From: JASLDZ01 sp964242895
GTDB taxonomy: Bacteria > Pseudomonadota > Alphaproteobacteria > Caulobacterales > Caulobacteraceae
Assembly (NCBI GenBank): GCA_964242895.1
Contig: CAXTBN010000003.1
Span: 34,793-98,792, forward strand
Length of the DNA stretch: 64,000 nt
Reading direction: 5' to 3'
Positions 27,687-39,475 of this stretch are shown here, piece by piece. A program made the position numbers and the translations under genes. Positions within the stretch are counted from its first letter, which is position 1. Each line of letters opens with the position of its first letter. The notes beneath the pieces are model-generated. The model made no database searches and had not been told where the DNA came from. It saw only the letters and a list, made by a program, of their open reading frames with translations.

Positions 27687-28763
27687 ATGCGACTGCCCCA
27701 GGCCCGCCTCGACCAGATGCTCGACCGCTTCCAGGCGGTGGAGGCGCGCATGTCGGCCGCCTCGGATGGGGCCGAGATCGTGCGCCTGTCCAAGGAGCAC
27801 GCCGAGCTCCGGCCGGTGGCGGAGGCGGTGCAGCGGCTCGCGCGCGCCCGCGGCGACCTCGCCGACCTCGACGTGATGGCGGCGGCCGCCGAGCCCGACA
27901 TGGCCGCCCTGATCGCCGAAGAGCAGGGCGCGATGCGCGAGACGCTGCCCGGCCTGGAGCGCGAGGTGGCGCTGCTGCTCGCGCCGCGGGATCGCGACGA
28001 GAACGCCAGCGCGATCCTGGAGGTGCGCGCCGGCACGGGGGGCGACGAGGCGGCGCTGTTCGCCGGCGACCTGTTCCGCATGTACCAGCGCTACGCCGCC
28101 TCGCAGGGCTGGCGCGTGGAGGTGGAGGACGCGAGCGAGGGCGAGGCGGGCGGCTTCAAGGAGATCACCGCCAGCGTCAGCGGAGAGGGCGTGTTCGGGC
28201 GGATGAAGTTCGAGTCGGGCGTGCACCGGGTGCAGCGCGTCCCGGCCACCGAAGCGCAGGGCCGCATCCACACCTCCGCCGCCACCGTCGCCGTGCTGCC
28301 CGAGCCGGAGGACGTGGAGATCGAGGTCGCGGACGGCGACATCCGCATCGACACCTATCGTTCGTCCGGCGCGGGTGGGCAGCACGTGAACAAGACCGAC
28401 TCGGCGGTGCGCATCACGCACCTGCCCACCGGCATCGTGGTGACGAGCTCGGAGAAGTCTCAGCACCAGAACCGCGCCAAGGCGATGAAGGTGCTCAAGG
28501 CGCGCCTCTACGACCTGAAGCGCACCACGCTGGACGCCGAGCGCGCCGCCAATCGCCGGGAGCAGGTCGGCTCGGGCGACCGCAGCGAGCGCATCCGCAC
28601 CTACAACTTTCCCCAGGGCCGCGTGACGGACCACCGCATCGGCCTGACGCTCCACAATCTGCCCAAGGTGCTGGAGGGCGAGGCGCTGGACGACCTCGTC
28701 TCCGCCCTCGTGGCCGACGACCAGGCGGCGCGGCTGGCGGCGCTCGAGGCCGAGCTGGGCTGA
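27687..28763 (+). CDS. prfA: peptide chain release factor 1
   Basis: 358 residues; RF1 recognises UAA and UAG. The hydrolysis motif GGQ is at 230-232 (SGAGGQHVNKTDSAVRI). The RF1-type stop-codon recognition loop lies in the SGVHRVQRVPATEAQGRIHT region, which carries PAT. An in-frame ATG 12 bases upstream (27675) is possible, but ATG 27687 places GGQ close to its usual RF1 position. The 3' neighbour is a hybrid kinase; prmC does not follow here. Confidence 0.97.
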   Translation: MRLPQARLDQMLDRFQAVEARMSAASDGAEIVRLSKEHAELRPVAEAVQRLARARGDLADLDVMAAAAEPDMAALIAEEQGAMRETLPGLEREVALLLAPRDRDENASAILEVRAGTGGDEAALFAGDLFRMYQRYAASQGWRVEVEDASEGEAGGFKEITASVSGEGVFGRMKFESGVHRVQRVPATEAQGRIHTSAATVAVLPEPEDVEIEVADGDIRIDTYRSSGAGGQHVNKTDSAVRITHLPTGIVVTSSEKSQHQNRAKAMKVLKARLYDLKRTTLDAERAANRREQVGSGDRSERIRTYNFPQGRVTDHRIGLTLHNLPKVLEGEALDDLVSALVADDQAARLAALEAELG

Positions 28764-28775
28764 AGCGGCGCTGCG

Positions 28776-28790
28776 TTAACGAGACCTTGT
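28776..28790 (+). promoter_or_regulatory. weak CtrA-type box TTAA-N7-TTGT
   Basis: TTAA, seven bases, TTGT, 15 bases upstream of the hybrid kinase start. Two mismatches to the full consensus, so this is the weakest of the three sites noted. Confidence 0.2.
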
Positions 28791-28805
28791 CGACCGTCGG
28801 GGCTG

Positions 28806-31325
<2,520 letters not shown>

Positions 31326-31394
31326 GAGGCGTCGCAACCTCGCGTTAATGATACGCTCCCGCTTATGCCGTGTCGGACCGAGAGGGATTCGCGC

Positions 31395-32525
31395 GTGGCC
31401 GCCCGCATCTGCATCTGTGATGACGACCCCGTGGTGGGAGACCTGATCAACGCCGAGCTGCGCGCCGGCGGCTTCGACGTCCAGGAGCCCCTCTCCAGCC
31501 CCGAGCAGGCCATGGGCTGGCTGGCGCTGGACCCGCCGGACATCTTGATCCTCGACCTCAACATGCCGGTCGGAGGCGGCCTGGACCTCCTCGCCTGGCT
31601 GAACGGCGAGGGCCTGCTGCACCGCACCCGCGTGCTGATGCTGACGGGCGAGGCGGAGGCCTGGTACATCGACCGCGCCCGCCAGCTGGGCGCCAGCGGC
31701 TACCTGGTCAAGCCGGTGAAGCCGGGCCGCATCGCCGCCAAGGTGCGTCGCCTGCTCGACGATCCCGGCGTGCGCTGGATCGACGACTTCACCACGCTCT
31801 CGGCCCCGGAGCCCGTCGCGCCGGCCCCGCCGCGTCCGCGCATTCTCTCGGTGGAGGACGTCGCGTGCAATCAACAGCTGGTGCGGCTGTTCCTCGACGA
31901 GAGCGGCTTCGCCGTCGACCAGGCGGCCAGCGGGGCGGAGGCGCTCGCCGCAGCCGCCGCCCGCCGGTACGACCTGATCCTGATGGACCTGCGCCTGCCG
32001 GACCTGGGCGGGCTGGAGGTGGTGCGCCGGCTGCGGCGGGCGGAGGCCACGCAGCACACACCCATCGTGGCCCTGTCCGCCGACGCCCTTCCCGAGCACG
32101 TGAGCCAGGCGCGCCAGGCGGGCGTCGACGCCCACTTGGCCAAGCCGTTCACCTCCGCCGCCCTGCGCGCGGCGGTGGAGTCGCACCTGGCCGCCGCCGT
32201 GAGCCCCTGGGAGCGCCTGAACCCCGTGGTCGCCGACATGGCCCGCACCTACGGCGATCCCGCGGTCCGCTCGCTCCTGAGCTCGTTCCTGAACCAGCTC
32301 GACCAGATGCCGAGCACGCCTGCGCCCGCTTCGGAGTTGGAGCACCGCGCGCACGCCGCCAAGGGCGCCGCGGCCAGCCTCGGCTTCCAGACCGTCGCCG
32401 CGGCCTGCGACGCGCTGGAGCACAGCTGCCGCACCGGCGCGGCCCCGGACGCGCCGCACCGCCGCGCCGCCGAGGCGTGCGCGCGGGTCCGGCGCGACAT
32501 CCAGGCCTGCCTCCAAGCGGCCTGA
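31395..32525 (+). CDS. REC-REC-HPt phosphorelay protein
   Basis: 376 residues. Two receiver domains are complete. The first has DDD acid residues, LILDLNMP and GYLVKPVKP; the second has ED, LILMDLRLP and HLAKPF. The C-terminal helical domain carries HAAKGAAASLG with His320, the histidine phosphotransfer motif. There is no DNA-binding domain, so it relays or stores phosphate. GTG 31395 is preferred because GAGAGGGA lies 7 bases before it and the first receiver then starts normally; an ATG at 31365 is an alternative. Directly follows the hybrid kinase. Confidence 0.87.
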   Translation: MAARICICDDDPVVGDLINAELRAGGFDVQEPLSSPEQAMGWLALDPPDILILDLNMPVGGGLDLLAWLNGEGLLHRTRVLMLTGEAEAWYIDRARQLGASGYLVKPVKPGRIAAKVRRLLDDPGVRWIDDFTTLSAPEPVAPAPPRPRILSVEDVACNQQLVRLFLDESGFAVDQAASGAEALAAAAARRYDLILMDLRLPDLGGLEVVRRLRRAEATQHTPIVALSADALPEHVSQARQAGVDAHLAKPFTSAALRAAVESHLAAAVSPWERLNPVVADMARTYGDPAVRSLLSSFLNQLDQMPSTPAPASELEHRAHAAKGAAASLGFQTVAAACDALEHSCRTGAAPDAPHRRAAEACARVRRDIQACLQAA

Positions 32526-32544
32526 CCGCCGCGCGGCGGCCGGC

Positions 32545-33954
32545 TCAGGCCGGGCCGGCCGCCGGCAGGTGGATGGCGACGCGCAGGCCGGGTCCTTGCC
32601 CGTCCACCGCGCCCGGGCCCTCGTCCAGCTCCAGGCGACCGCCGTGGGCCTCGACCACCGCCCCCACCAGCGACAGGCCGAGCCCCGCGCCCGGCTGGCT
32701 GCGGCTGTTCTCCAGGCGCACGAAGCGCTCCAGCACGCGCGGACGGTCGGCCGCCGCCACGCCCGGACCGGTGTCGGTGATGCTGACCTCCGCCTCGCCC
32801 GTGGAGCGCCGCCGCGTCCGCAACGTCACCGCGCCGCCCGGCGGCGTGTACTTGACGGCGTTGTCCAGCAGGTTGGCGAGGGCCTGGGCCATGAACTCGC
32901 GGTCGCCGCGCACGGGCAGGCGGGGCGCGAGCTCGCTGGCGAACTCCAGCCCCTTGTCCTCGCCCAGCACGCCGTAGAGTTCTCCCACGCCGGCGGCGAG
33001 TTCCGACAGGTCGAACACCTCGGGCTTGGGCAGTTGGCCGGCCGCCTGCAGGCGGCTGATGGCCAGGACGGCGTTGAAGGTGCGCAGCACGCCGTCCGAG
33101 TCGTCCAGCGCCGTGCGGAGCGCGGCGGTCGGGTCGCCGCGGCCGTCCTCCGCCTCGATCAGCGCAACCTCCAGCCGCGCGCGCAGGCGGGTGAGCGGTG
33201 AGCGCAGGTCGTGAGCGATGGCGTCGCCGGCGTGGCGAAGCCCGCCCATCAGCCGCTCCACTCGTTCCAGCATGGCGTTAAGACCCTGCGCCATCTCGTC
33301 GAACTCGTCCTGCACGCCCCGCACGGGCGCGCGGGCGTGCAGGTCGCCGGCCTCCACCTTGGCGATGGCGTCGCGCAGGCCGGACATCGAGCGGCTCACG
33401 TTGCGGCTCACCAGCACTCCGCCCGCCAGGCCCAGCAGCAGCGTGAGCACGCCCGCGCCCCACAGGGCGCGTACGATGCGCACGGCGTAGGCGCGCCCGG
33501 GCCCCAGGTCGGCTCCTACGAACAGCAGCCGCCCGTCGGGCAGGCGCATCTGCCGTCCCAGGGCGCTGCGGCGCACCACGGCCCCATCCGGATCGATGGA
33601 GCGCACCGAGAAGGCGGCCGCGCCCTCCGTGGCCGCCGGCCGGTCCAGGGGCGAGCTGGCGAGGTTGCCGGTGATCAGCCGGCCGTCGGGTTCGGCGTAG
33701 AAGTAGAAGAACGGCCGCTCGCCCGCCGCACGGTCTATCAGCGCCAAGTTCAGCGCCTGAGGACCGCCCTGGCGCTGCACCGCCTCCAGCGAGGCGGTCT
33801 CGCGCGCGACCTCCTCGTCGGCGCGCCGCGTCACCTCGCCGGCGGTGGCGATGTAGATGTAGCCGAGGAAGGCGACCGACACGGCCGCGAACAGGGCCAG
33901 GAACAGCAGCGTCAACCGGAACGGCGTGGTGCGCAGGAAGGCGGGCAGCCTCAC
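32545..33954 (-). CDS. two-component sensor histidine kinase (HAMP type)
   Basis: 469 residues from GTG 33954. Transmembrane helix 1 spans about 13-36, a periplasmic domain 37-160 and helix 2 about 163-183. HAMP (184-236) is followed by a dimerisation domain with AIAHDLRSPLTRLRARLEVA (His248) and a complete ATPase domain (LLDNAVKYTPPGG, ITDTGPGVA, GAGLGLSLVGAV). It starts 3 bases after the stop of its response regulator gene. Signal unknown; downstream of a Do-family protease, so envelope stress is a reasonable guess. Confidence 0.92.
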   Translation of the reverse strand: MRLPAFLRTTPFRLTLLFLALFAAVSVAFLGYIYIATAGEVTRRADEEVARETASLEAVQRQGGPQALNLALIDRAAGERPFFYFYAEPDGRLITGNLASSPLDRPAATEGAAAFSVRSIDPDGAVVRRSALGRQMRLPDGRLLFVGADLGPGRAYAVRIVRALWGAGVLTLLLGLAGGVLVSRNVSRSMSGLRDAIAKVEAGDLHARAPVRGVQDEFDEMAQGLNAMLERVERLMGGLRHAGDAIAHDLRSPLTRLRARLEVALIEAEDGRGDPTAALRTALDDSDGVLRTFNAVLAISRLQAAGQLPKPEVFDLSELAAGVGELYGVLGEDKGLEFASELAPRLPVRGDREFMAQALANLLDNAVKYTPPGGAVTLRTRRRSTGEAEVSITDTGPGVAAADRPRVLERFVRLENSRSQPGAGLGLSLVGAVVEAHGGRLELDEGPGAVDGQGPGLRVAIHLPAAGPA

Positions 33955-33957
33955 AGC

Positions 33958-34629
33958 TCAGGCGTCCAGCCGGTACCCCGCGCCGCGGACGGTCTGCAGC
34001 ATGGCGTGGTCGAAGCCCTTGTCGATCTTGGCGCGCAGGCGGCTGATGTGGACGTCGATCACGTTGGTCTGCGGGTCGAAGTGGTACTCCCACACCTTCT
34101 CGAGCAGCATGGTGCGCGTCACCGACTGGCCGGCGTGGCGCATCAGGAACTCCAGCAGCTGGAACTCGCGCGGCTGCAGGTCGAGCTCGCGGCCGGCCCG
34201 GTGCACGCTGCGGCCGATCAGGTCCATCTCGAGGTCGCCGACCTTGAGCGAGGTGGCCACCGCGCCCGTCTCGCGGCGGCGGCTCAGCGCCTCCACGCGC
34301 GCGATCAGCTCGGAGAAGGCGTAAGGCTTGACCAGGTAGTCGTCGGCGCCCGCCTTCAGGCCGGTGACGCGGTCCTCGACCTCGCCGAGGGCGGAGAGGA
34401 ACAGCACGGGCGTGGCGTCGCCCTGGCGGCGCAGGCGCTCCACGGCGGTCAGCCCGTCCATCACCGGCATCATGCGGTCGACCACCAGCACGTCGAAGCC
34501 GCCCGCCTCGATGGCGGCGAGGCCGGCCTGCCCGTCGGGCGCGGTGACCGCCTCATGGCCCGCCTCGGCCAGGCCCTTCGCCATGGCGGCGGAGGCCTCG
34601 ACGTCGTCCTCCATGATCAGGATGCGCAA
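33958..34629 (-). CDS. OmpR-family response regulator
   Basis: 223 residues from TTG 34629. The receiver has EDD near the N-terminus, Asp51 in FDVLVVDRMMP and the VKPYAFSELIARVEAL Lys. The C-terminal winged helix (LQPREFQLLEFLMRHAGQSV, TNVIDVHISRLRAKIDKG) binds DNA. Its Shine-Dalgarno GGAGG (34643-34639) sits 9 bases before the TTG. That places it inside the 3' arm of the terminator hairpin that follows the Do protease, and the T-tract runs into the TTG codon. This is unusual and may control its level. Confidence 0.93.
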   Translation of the reverse strand: MRILIMEDDVEASAAMAKGLAEAGHEAVTAPDGQAGLAAIEAGGFDVLVVDRMMPVMDGLTAVERLRRQGDATPVLFLSALGEVEDRVTGLKAGADDYLVKPYAFSELIARVEALSRRRETGAVATSLKVGDLEMDLIGRSVHRAGRELDLQPREFQLLEFLMRHAGQSVTRTMLLEKVWEYHFDPQTNVIDVHISRLRAKIDKGFDHAMLQTVRGAGYRLDA

Positions 34630-34679
34630 AAAGAAAGCCCTCCGCCACGGCCCCGCTCGACGGGACCATGACGGAGGGC
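34628..34679 (-). terminator. intrinsic terminator of the Do-protease gene, overlapping the next start
   Basis: A 19-pair stem with a 5-base loop (34637-34679). In the minus-strand RNA every pair is Watson-Crick or G-U. On the plus strand the three wobble positions become C-A mismatches, so the element is clearly read leftward. It is followed by TTTCTTTTT. It lies 46 bases after the protease stop. The last T residues are part of the TTG start of the response regulator. Confidence 0.85.
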
Positions 34680-34724
34680 GGGGCTCTGCGGAAGTGAAGC
34701 TTCCGTCAGGTGGCTACATGGGCG

Positions 34725-36356
34725 TCACTTGCCCTTGGGCTCGTCCAGCTTGAGGGCGATGCCCACGTTGCGGCCCTGGCCGATGTTGACCAGCAGGAAC
34801 ACCGCCGGACGGCCCGCCCTGCGGGCGTCGGCCACCGCGGCGGCGAAGTCCTGCGGCGTGGCGACCGGCCGCTCATTGGCCTGCACGACGACCATGCCGG
34901 CCTTCAGGCCCTTCTTGGACGCGTCCGAGCCGTCGGCCACCGCCGAGATGAGCACGCCCCTCACGTCGGCGCCGAGCCCGTTCGCGCGGCGCCCCGCCTC
35001 CGTCAGCGGCTCGAGCGACAGCCCGAGCACCGTCGTCCGGGCCGGGCCGGGCCGGGCCGCGTCGGGGCCGCCCTGCTCGTCGTCGGAGCCGCCGCCCGCC
35101 TCGCTGCGGTTGAGGGAGGCGATGGAGGGCCGCAGGCCGGAGACGATGTTGAGCACCTGCACCCGGCCAGCTCGCCGTATCTCCACCCGCATGGTGTCGC
35201 CCGAGCGCGTGGCCGCTACCGCGCGCGTCAGCTCGTTGGAGCCCGACACCTTCTGGCCGTTCACTGACAGGACGATGTCGCCGACGCGCAGGCCGCCCTT
35301 GTCGCCCGGGCCGCCGGCCGTGACGTCCGCGACGAAGGCGCCGCTGTTCATGGGCAGCCCCAGCGCCGCGGCCTGGTCGGACGGGATGTTGGTGATCGCC
35401 GCGCCCAGGTAGCCGCGGGTGATCTTCTTGCCGCTGATCAGCTGCTTGGTGATCGTGTCCGCCACGTCGGCCGGGATGGCGAAGCCGATGCCGATCGAGC
35501 CGCCGCTGGAAGAGTAGATGGCGCTGTTGACGCCGATCACGCGCCCGTAGACGTCGAAGGTCGGACCGCCCGAGTTGCCCCGATTGATGGGCGCATCGAT
35601 CTGCAGGTACTGCGACGGCAGGTTGCCGGCGCTGTCGGGCGGCAGGTCGCGGCCGATGGCCGAGACGATGCCGGCCGTGGCCGTGCCGCCCAGCTGCAGC
35701 GGGTTGCCCACCGCCAGCACCCAGTCGCCCACGCGCGGCTTGGCCTGCGCCTCGAAGTTCACGAACGGGAAGTTTCCGCCCTCGACCTTGATCACGGCGA
35801 GGTCGCTCTCCTCGTCGCGGCCGATCAGCTTCGCATCCAGCTCGCGCTTGTCGTTGAGCGTGACCGTGATCTTGGTGGAGTTCTCCACGCAGTGGTTGTT
35901 GGTGACGAGGTAGCCGTCGCGGCTGATGAAGAAGGCCGAGCAGGCGGCCTGCGCCTCGGGCAGGTCGCTGTCATCCTCGCCGTCGGCTCCGCCGCCGCCC
36001 GGCGCGGCCCGGCGATTACGGCCGCCGGGCGCGGTGCGGCCGTTCGGTCCCTGGCGGAACTGCGGCATCTGGTTGAACGGGAACGGCAGGCCCTGCATCT
36101 CGCCCAGCTCCGAGCGGGGCACGCGCGCGGTGATCTCCAGCGAGACCACGGCCGGGGCCACGCGCTCGAAGATGTCGGCGAAGCTGCCAGGCGCTCCGGG
36201 GGCGGCGGCGAAGCGGGCCGGCGAGCCGATCGGCGGACGCGTGTCGTCCGTCTGCGCGTCCGCGTGCGGCAGGGTGAGCCCCACCCCCGCGGCGGCGGCG
36301 CCCGCCACGCCCACGCCGGCGAGGGCGCCGAGCAGATACCCCTTGTTCAGAGCCAT
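34725..36356 (-). CDS. degP: Do-family periplasmic serine protease/chaperone
   Basis: 543 residues from ATG 36356. A membrane-spanning signal region (LLGALAGVGVAGAAAAGVGL) is followed by the trypsin-like domain with catalytic His155 (VTNNHCVEN), Asp185 (ESDLAVIKV) and Ser262 (NRGNSGGPTFD). Two PDZ domains follow (ALGLPMNSGAFVADVTAGGP and a C-terminal one with GLKAGMVVVQANERPV). A Gly/Arg-rich insertion at about 100-130 is family-typical. It degrades or refolds damaged envelope proteins. It follows the ccm genes and precedes a two-component pair. Whether it is DegP- or DegQ-type cannot be settled from sequence alone. Confidence 0.94.
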   Translation of the reverse strand: MALNKGYLLGALAGVGVAGAAAAGVGLTLPHADAQTDDTRPPIGSPARFAAAPGAPGSFADIFERVAPAVVSLEITARVPRSELGEMQGLPFPFNQMPQFRQGPNGRTAPGGRNRRAAPGGGGADGEDDSDLPEAQAACSAFFISRDGYLVTNNHCVENSTKITVTLNDKRELDAKLIGRDEESDLAVIKVEGGNFPFVNFEAQAKPRVGDWVLAVGNPLQLGGTATAGIVSAIGRDLPPDSAGNLPSQYLQIDAPINRGNSGGPTFDVYGRVIGVNSAIYSSSGGSIGIGFAIPADVADTITKQLISGKKITRGYLGAAITNIPSDQAAALGLPMNSGAFVADVTAGGPGDKGGLRVGDIVLSVNGQKVSGSNELTRAVAATRSGDTMRVEIRRAGRVQVLNIVSGLRPSIASLNRSEAGGGSDDEQGGPDAARPGPARTTVLGLSLEPLTEAGRRANGLGADVRGVLISAVADGSDASKKGLKAGMVVVQANERPVATPQDFAAAVADARRAGRPAVFLLVNIGQGRNVGIALKLDEPKGK

Positions 36357-36451
36357 AGGCTGTCCGTCCTCAGTCCCGGCGCGCGGCGGGTGCAGTGTGA
36401 ACCCGAAAGACACAAGCGGGTTGCGCGCGCGCAACCCCGTCGATCAGCCTT

Positions 36452-36949
36452 TCACACGGCCGGGGTGGTGTCCGTGGGGCGCGGGCGCGGCGGAACCGTG
36501 ACCGTGGCGGCGAGCACCGACACGCGCGCGCGCTCCACGTCGGTTAGGGCGGGCTCCAGCGGCGGGCGGGGGCCGCGGGCGCGGAGGCCGAAGGCGGCGA
36601 GTCCGGCCGCGACGATGGCGAACGGCATCAGCCACAGGGCGGCGTTCCCGCCCGACAGGCGCGGCTTGAGCAGCACGAACTCGCCGTAGCGGTCGACCAG
36701 GGCGGTGCGGATCGAGGCGTCGGAGCGGCCGGTCGCCACATCGCCGCGCACCAGGGCGCGGAGGTCGGCGGCGAGGGGGGCGTCGCTGTCGTCGATGCTC
36801 TCGTTCTGGCAGACGAGGCAGCGGATCTGGCGGAACAGCGCGTGCGCGTGCGCCTCCTGCCCCGGATCGCTGAGCCGCTCGGGCGCAGCCGCGAGCGTCG
36901 GGCCGGCCAGTCCAAACGCCAGCGCGGCCGCGAGCAGGGCCTGCCTCAT
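36452..36949 (-). CDS. ccmH: cytochrome c-type biogenesis protein CcmH
   Basis: 165 residues. A signal peptide (ALLAAALAFGLAGPTLA) precedes the apocytochrome thiol motif RCLVCQNESI (Cys44, Cys47), followed by one membrane helix (NAALWLMPFAIVAAGLAAFG) and a short basic tail. It keeps apocytochrome c cysteines reduced for heme ligation together with CcmF and CcmI. ATG 36949 overlaps the ccmF stop by 4 bases (ATGA). Confidence 0.95.
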   Translation of the reverse strand: MRQALLAAALAFGLAGPTLAAAPERLSDPGQEAHAHALFRQIRCLVCQNESIDDSDAPLAADLRALVRGDVATGRSDASIRTALVDRYGEFVLLKPRLSGGNAALWLMPFAIVAAGLAAFGLRARGPRPPLEPALTDVERARVSVLAATVTVPPRPRPTDTTPAV

Positions 36950-38946
36950 TCCGCGGGAGCCAGGACGGGGGCCGCCGATGAGCGCCGGCGCGCCTTCGCA
37001 CCCGCGGCCAACCGCAGTCGGCGGTCGGACAGGGAGACAAGGCCGCCCAGCGCCATCAGCAGCGGGCCGAAGAAGATCATGCGGGCGGCCGGGTTCCAGA
37101 ACACGCGCACGGCCCAGGCGGCTTGCGCCCCCGTACGCCGCTCGCCGAGCACGATGTACAGGTCGGACACGCCGCGGCGCTCCAGCGCCACCCTGGCCAC
37201 CGTCTGGTTGCGGGCGGGGTAGAAGCGCCGCTCGGGCGAGGCGGTGAAAGGCGCACCATGGGGCGGGACCACGCGCACGATCGCGCGCTCGGCGGAGAAG
37301 TTCGGCCCGTCGTACGTGCCCACGCGCTCCAGCGTGAGCGTGTAGCCGGCCACCGCCAGCGAGCGGCCGGGCGCGAGCGTGTCGGCCGCCTCCACGCGCC
37401 AGGCGGTCTCGCAGGAGGCGCCGAGCGCGAACACGCCCAGGCCGGCGTGCGCCAGCGTCACGCCCCACGCGCCCCGGGGCAGGCCCTTGAGCCGCCGGCC
37501 CGCCTCGCCCCAGCCGACCCGGCCCGCGCGCACGCGGGTCGCCGTCTCGGCCAGGGCGCCGCAGATCAGCCACGTCCCGAGCGCGACGCCGATGGCGGCT
37601 GCAGCCTTGCGGGGCTCGAACAGCCAGAAGGCGCCGAGGCCGGCGGCGACCGCGGCGAGCCCCGCCCACCAGAGCGGCCGCACCGCCGCGGCCAGTTCCG
37701 CGCGCTTCCAGGCGGTCAAAGGCCCGATCGGCGTCAGCAGCAGGCAGGCGGTCATGATCGGTGCGAAGGTCAGGGCGAAGTAAGGCGCGCCCACACTGAT
37801 CGCCTCGCCGGTCAGCGCCTGCCGGATCAGGGGATAGAGCGTGCCCAGGAGCACGGTGGCCACGGCCGCCGCCAGGAACAGGTTGTTCAGCACCAGCACG
37901 CCCTCGCGGCTGACCGGCGCGAACAGCCCCCCGCCCGCCAGGCCCGGCGCGCGCCAGGCGAACAGGGCGAAGCCCGCGCCCGCGAAGGCGCCCAGGATGG
38001 CGAGCAGCAGCACACCGCGCGTGGGGTCGACCGCAAAGGCGTGCACGCTGGTGAGCACGCCCGAGCGCACCAGGAAGGCGCCGAGCATCGACAGGGTGAA
38101 GGCCAGGAGCGCCAGGAACAGCGTCCAGCCCGGCAGCGCTCCGCGCTTCTCCGTCACGATCGCCGAGTGCAGCAGCGCCGTGGCCGCCAGCCACGGCATG
38201 AAGCTGGCGTTCTCCACCGGATCCCAGAACCACCAGCCGCCCCAGCCCAGCGAGTAGTAGGCCCAGAACGAGCCCAGGGTGATGCCGACGGTCAGCAGGC
38301 TCCACGCCAAGAGCGTCCACGGCCGCACCCAGCGCGCCCAGGCCGCGTCCACGCGCCCCTCGACCAGGGCCGCGACCGCCAAGCTCCAGACGACGCTCAG
38401 GCCGACGTAGCCGGCGTAGAGGAAGGGCGGATGGATGGCGAGGAATGGATCCTGCAGGATCGGGTTCAGGCTCGCGCCCTCGACCGGGGCGGTGACGAGC
38501 CGCGCGAACGGGTCCGAAGCGAAGGCCGTGTAGCCCAGGAAGGCGGCGCCCAACGCCCCCTGCGCCGCCAGAGCGGACCCCTTGAGCCCGGTCGGCAGGT
38601 TGCGCCCGCCCAGCGCTAGAGCCGAGCCGAAGCCGGTCAGCATCAGGTTCCACAGCAGCATGGAGCCCTCGTGGCTGCCCCAGGCGGCGGCCACCTTGTA
38701 GAGTAGCGGCTTGTCCGTGCGGCTGTTGTCCGCGACGTTGGCGACGGAGAAGTCGCTCAGCACGAACAGGGCGATCAGCGCGGCGAAGGAGACCGCCACG
38801 GCGACGAAGGCGCCCACGGCCGCCCCCTCCGCCGCGCCGCGCAGGGCCCCATCGCGCCGCACGCGCCCGACCGCCGCGCCGGCGAGCTGCAGCACCGAGA
38901 GCGCGAAGGCGAGGACGAGGGCGAAGCGCCCCAGCTCGGCGATCAT
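36946..38946 (-). CDS. ccmF: cytochrome c heme lyase subunit CcmF
   Basis: 666 residues, polytopic membrane protein. The tryptophan-rich WWD-type heme-handling segment GGWWFWDPVENASFMPWLAA is present, together with WGSHEGSMLLW and HPPFLYAGYVGLSV. Fifteen or so membrane helices fit the family. It ligates heme delivered by CcmE to apocytochromes. It starts 1 base after the ccmE stop, so translation is probably coupled. Confidence 0.97.
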   Translation of the reverse strand: MIAELGRFALVLAFALSVLQLAGAAVGRVRRDGALRGAAEGAAVGAFVAVAVSFAALIALFVLSDFSVANVADNSRTDKPLLYKVAAAWGSHEGSMLLWNLMLTGFGSALALGGRNLPTGLKGSALAAQGALGAAFLGYTAFASDPFARLVTAPVEGASLNPILQDPFLAIHPPFLYAGYVGLSVVWSLAVAALVEGRVDAAWARWVRPWTLLAWSLLTVGITLGSFWAYYSLGWGGWWFWDPVENASFMPWLAATALLHSAIVTEKRGALPGWTLFLALLAFTLSMLGAFLVRSGVLTSVHAFAVDPTRGVLLLAILGAFAGAGFALFAWRAPGLAGGGLFAPVSREGVLVLNNLFLAAAVATVLLGTLYPLIRQALTGEAISVGAPYFALTFAPIMTACLLLTPIGPLTAWKRAELAAAVRPLWWAGLAAVAAGLGAFWLFEPRKAAAAIGVALGTWLICGALAETATRVRAGRVGWGEAGRRLKGLPRGAWGVTLAHAGLGVFALGASCETAWRVEAADTLAPGRSLAVAGYTLTLERVGTYDGPNFSAERAIVRVVPPHGAPFTASPERRFYPARNQTVARVALERRGVSDLYIVLGERRTGAQAAWAVRVFWNPAARMIFFGPLLMALGGLVSLSDRRLRLAAGAKARRRSSAAPVLAPAE

Positions 38947-38947
38947 C

Positions 38948-39421
38948 TCAGGTGCGCGAGGCCGCGGGGCCGTCCGGCCGCCACTGGCCCGACTTCTTCA
39001 GGGCGTCGGTGACCTCCTTGGGCATGTAGCGCTCGTCGTGCTTGGCCAGCACCTCGCGCGCTTCGAACACGCCGTCGGGGCGGTAGACGCCCTGCGCCAC
39101 CACGCCCTGCCCCTCGCGGAACAGGTCCGGCAGGTCGCCCCTGAACACCACGGGGCAGGTGACCGCGCGGTCGGTCACGGCGAAGCGGACGACGCCGCCG
39201 CCCTCCTTGCGCACGGTGCCCTGCTCGACGAGGCCGCCGATGCGCACGACGCGGCCCGGGGGCACGTGCTTCGCGCGCGCCTGGCTGGGGCTGTAGAAGA
39301 ACACGGCCGCGTCGCCGAGCGCGTAGAGCGACAGCCCGGCGGCCATGGCCACCACGGGCGCGGCGACGGCCACCACCGTCAGGCGCCGTCGCGCGGTCCG
39401 GGACTTCGGAAGCCAACCCAT
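38948..39421 (-). CDS. ccmE: cytochrome c maturation heme chaperone CcmE
   Basis: 157 residues. An N-terminal membrane anchor (about 12-35) precedes a periplasmic beta-barrel that ends in LAKHDERYMP. There His128 is the covalent heme attachment site and Tyr132 the axial ligand. The length is standard. Between ccmI and ccmF. Confidence 0.97.
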   Translation of the reverse strand: MGWLPKSRTARRRLTVVAVAAPVVAMAAGLSLYALGDAAVFFYSPSQARAKHVPPGRVVRIGGLVEQGTVRKEGGGVVRFAVTDRAVTCPVVFRGDLPDLFREGQGVVAQGVYRPDGVFEAREVLAKHDERYMPKEVTDALKKSGQWRPDGPAASRT

Positions 39422-39475
39422 CGTCCGGTAGATAGCGACGGGCCGCGCCTCGGGCGAGGGGCTGCGGCGCCGTGA

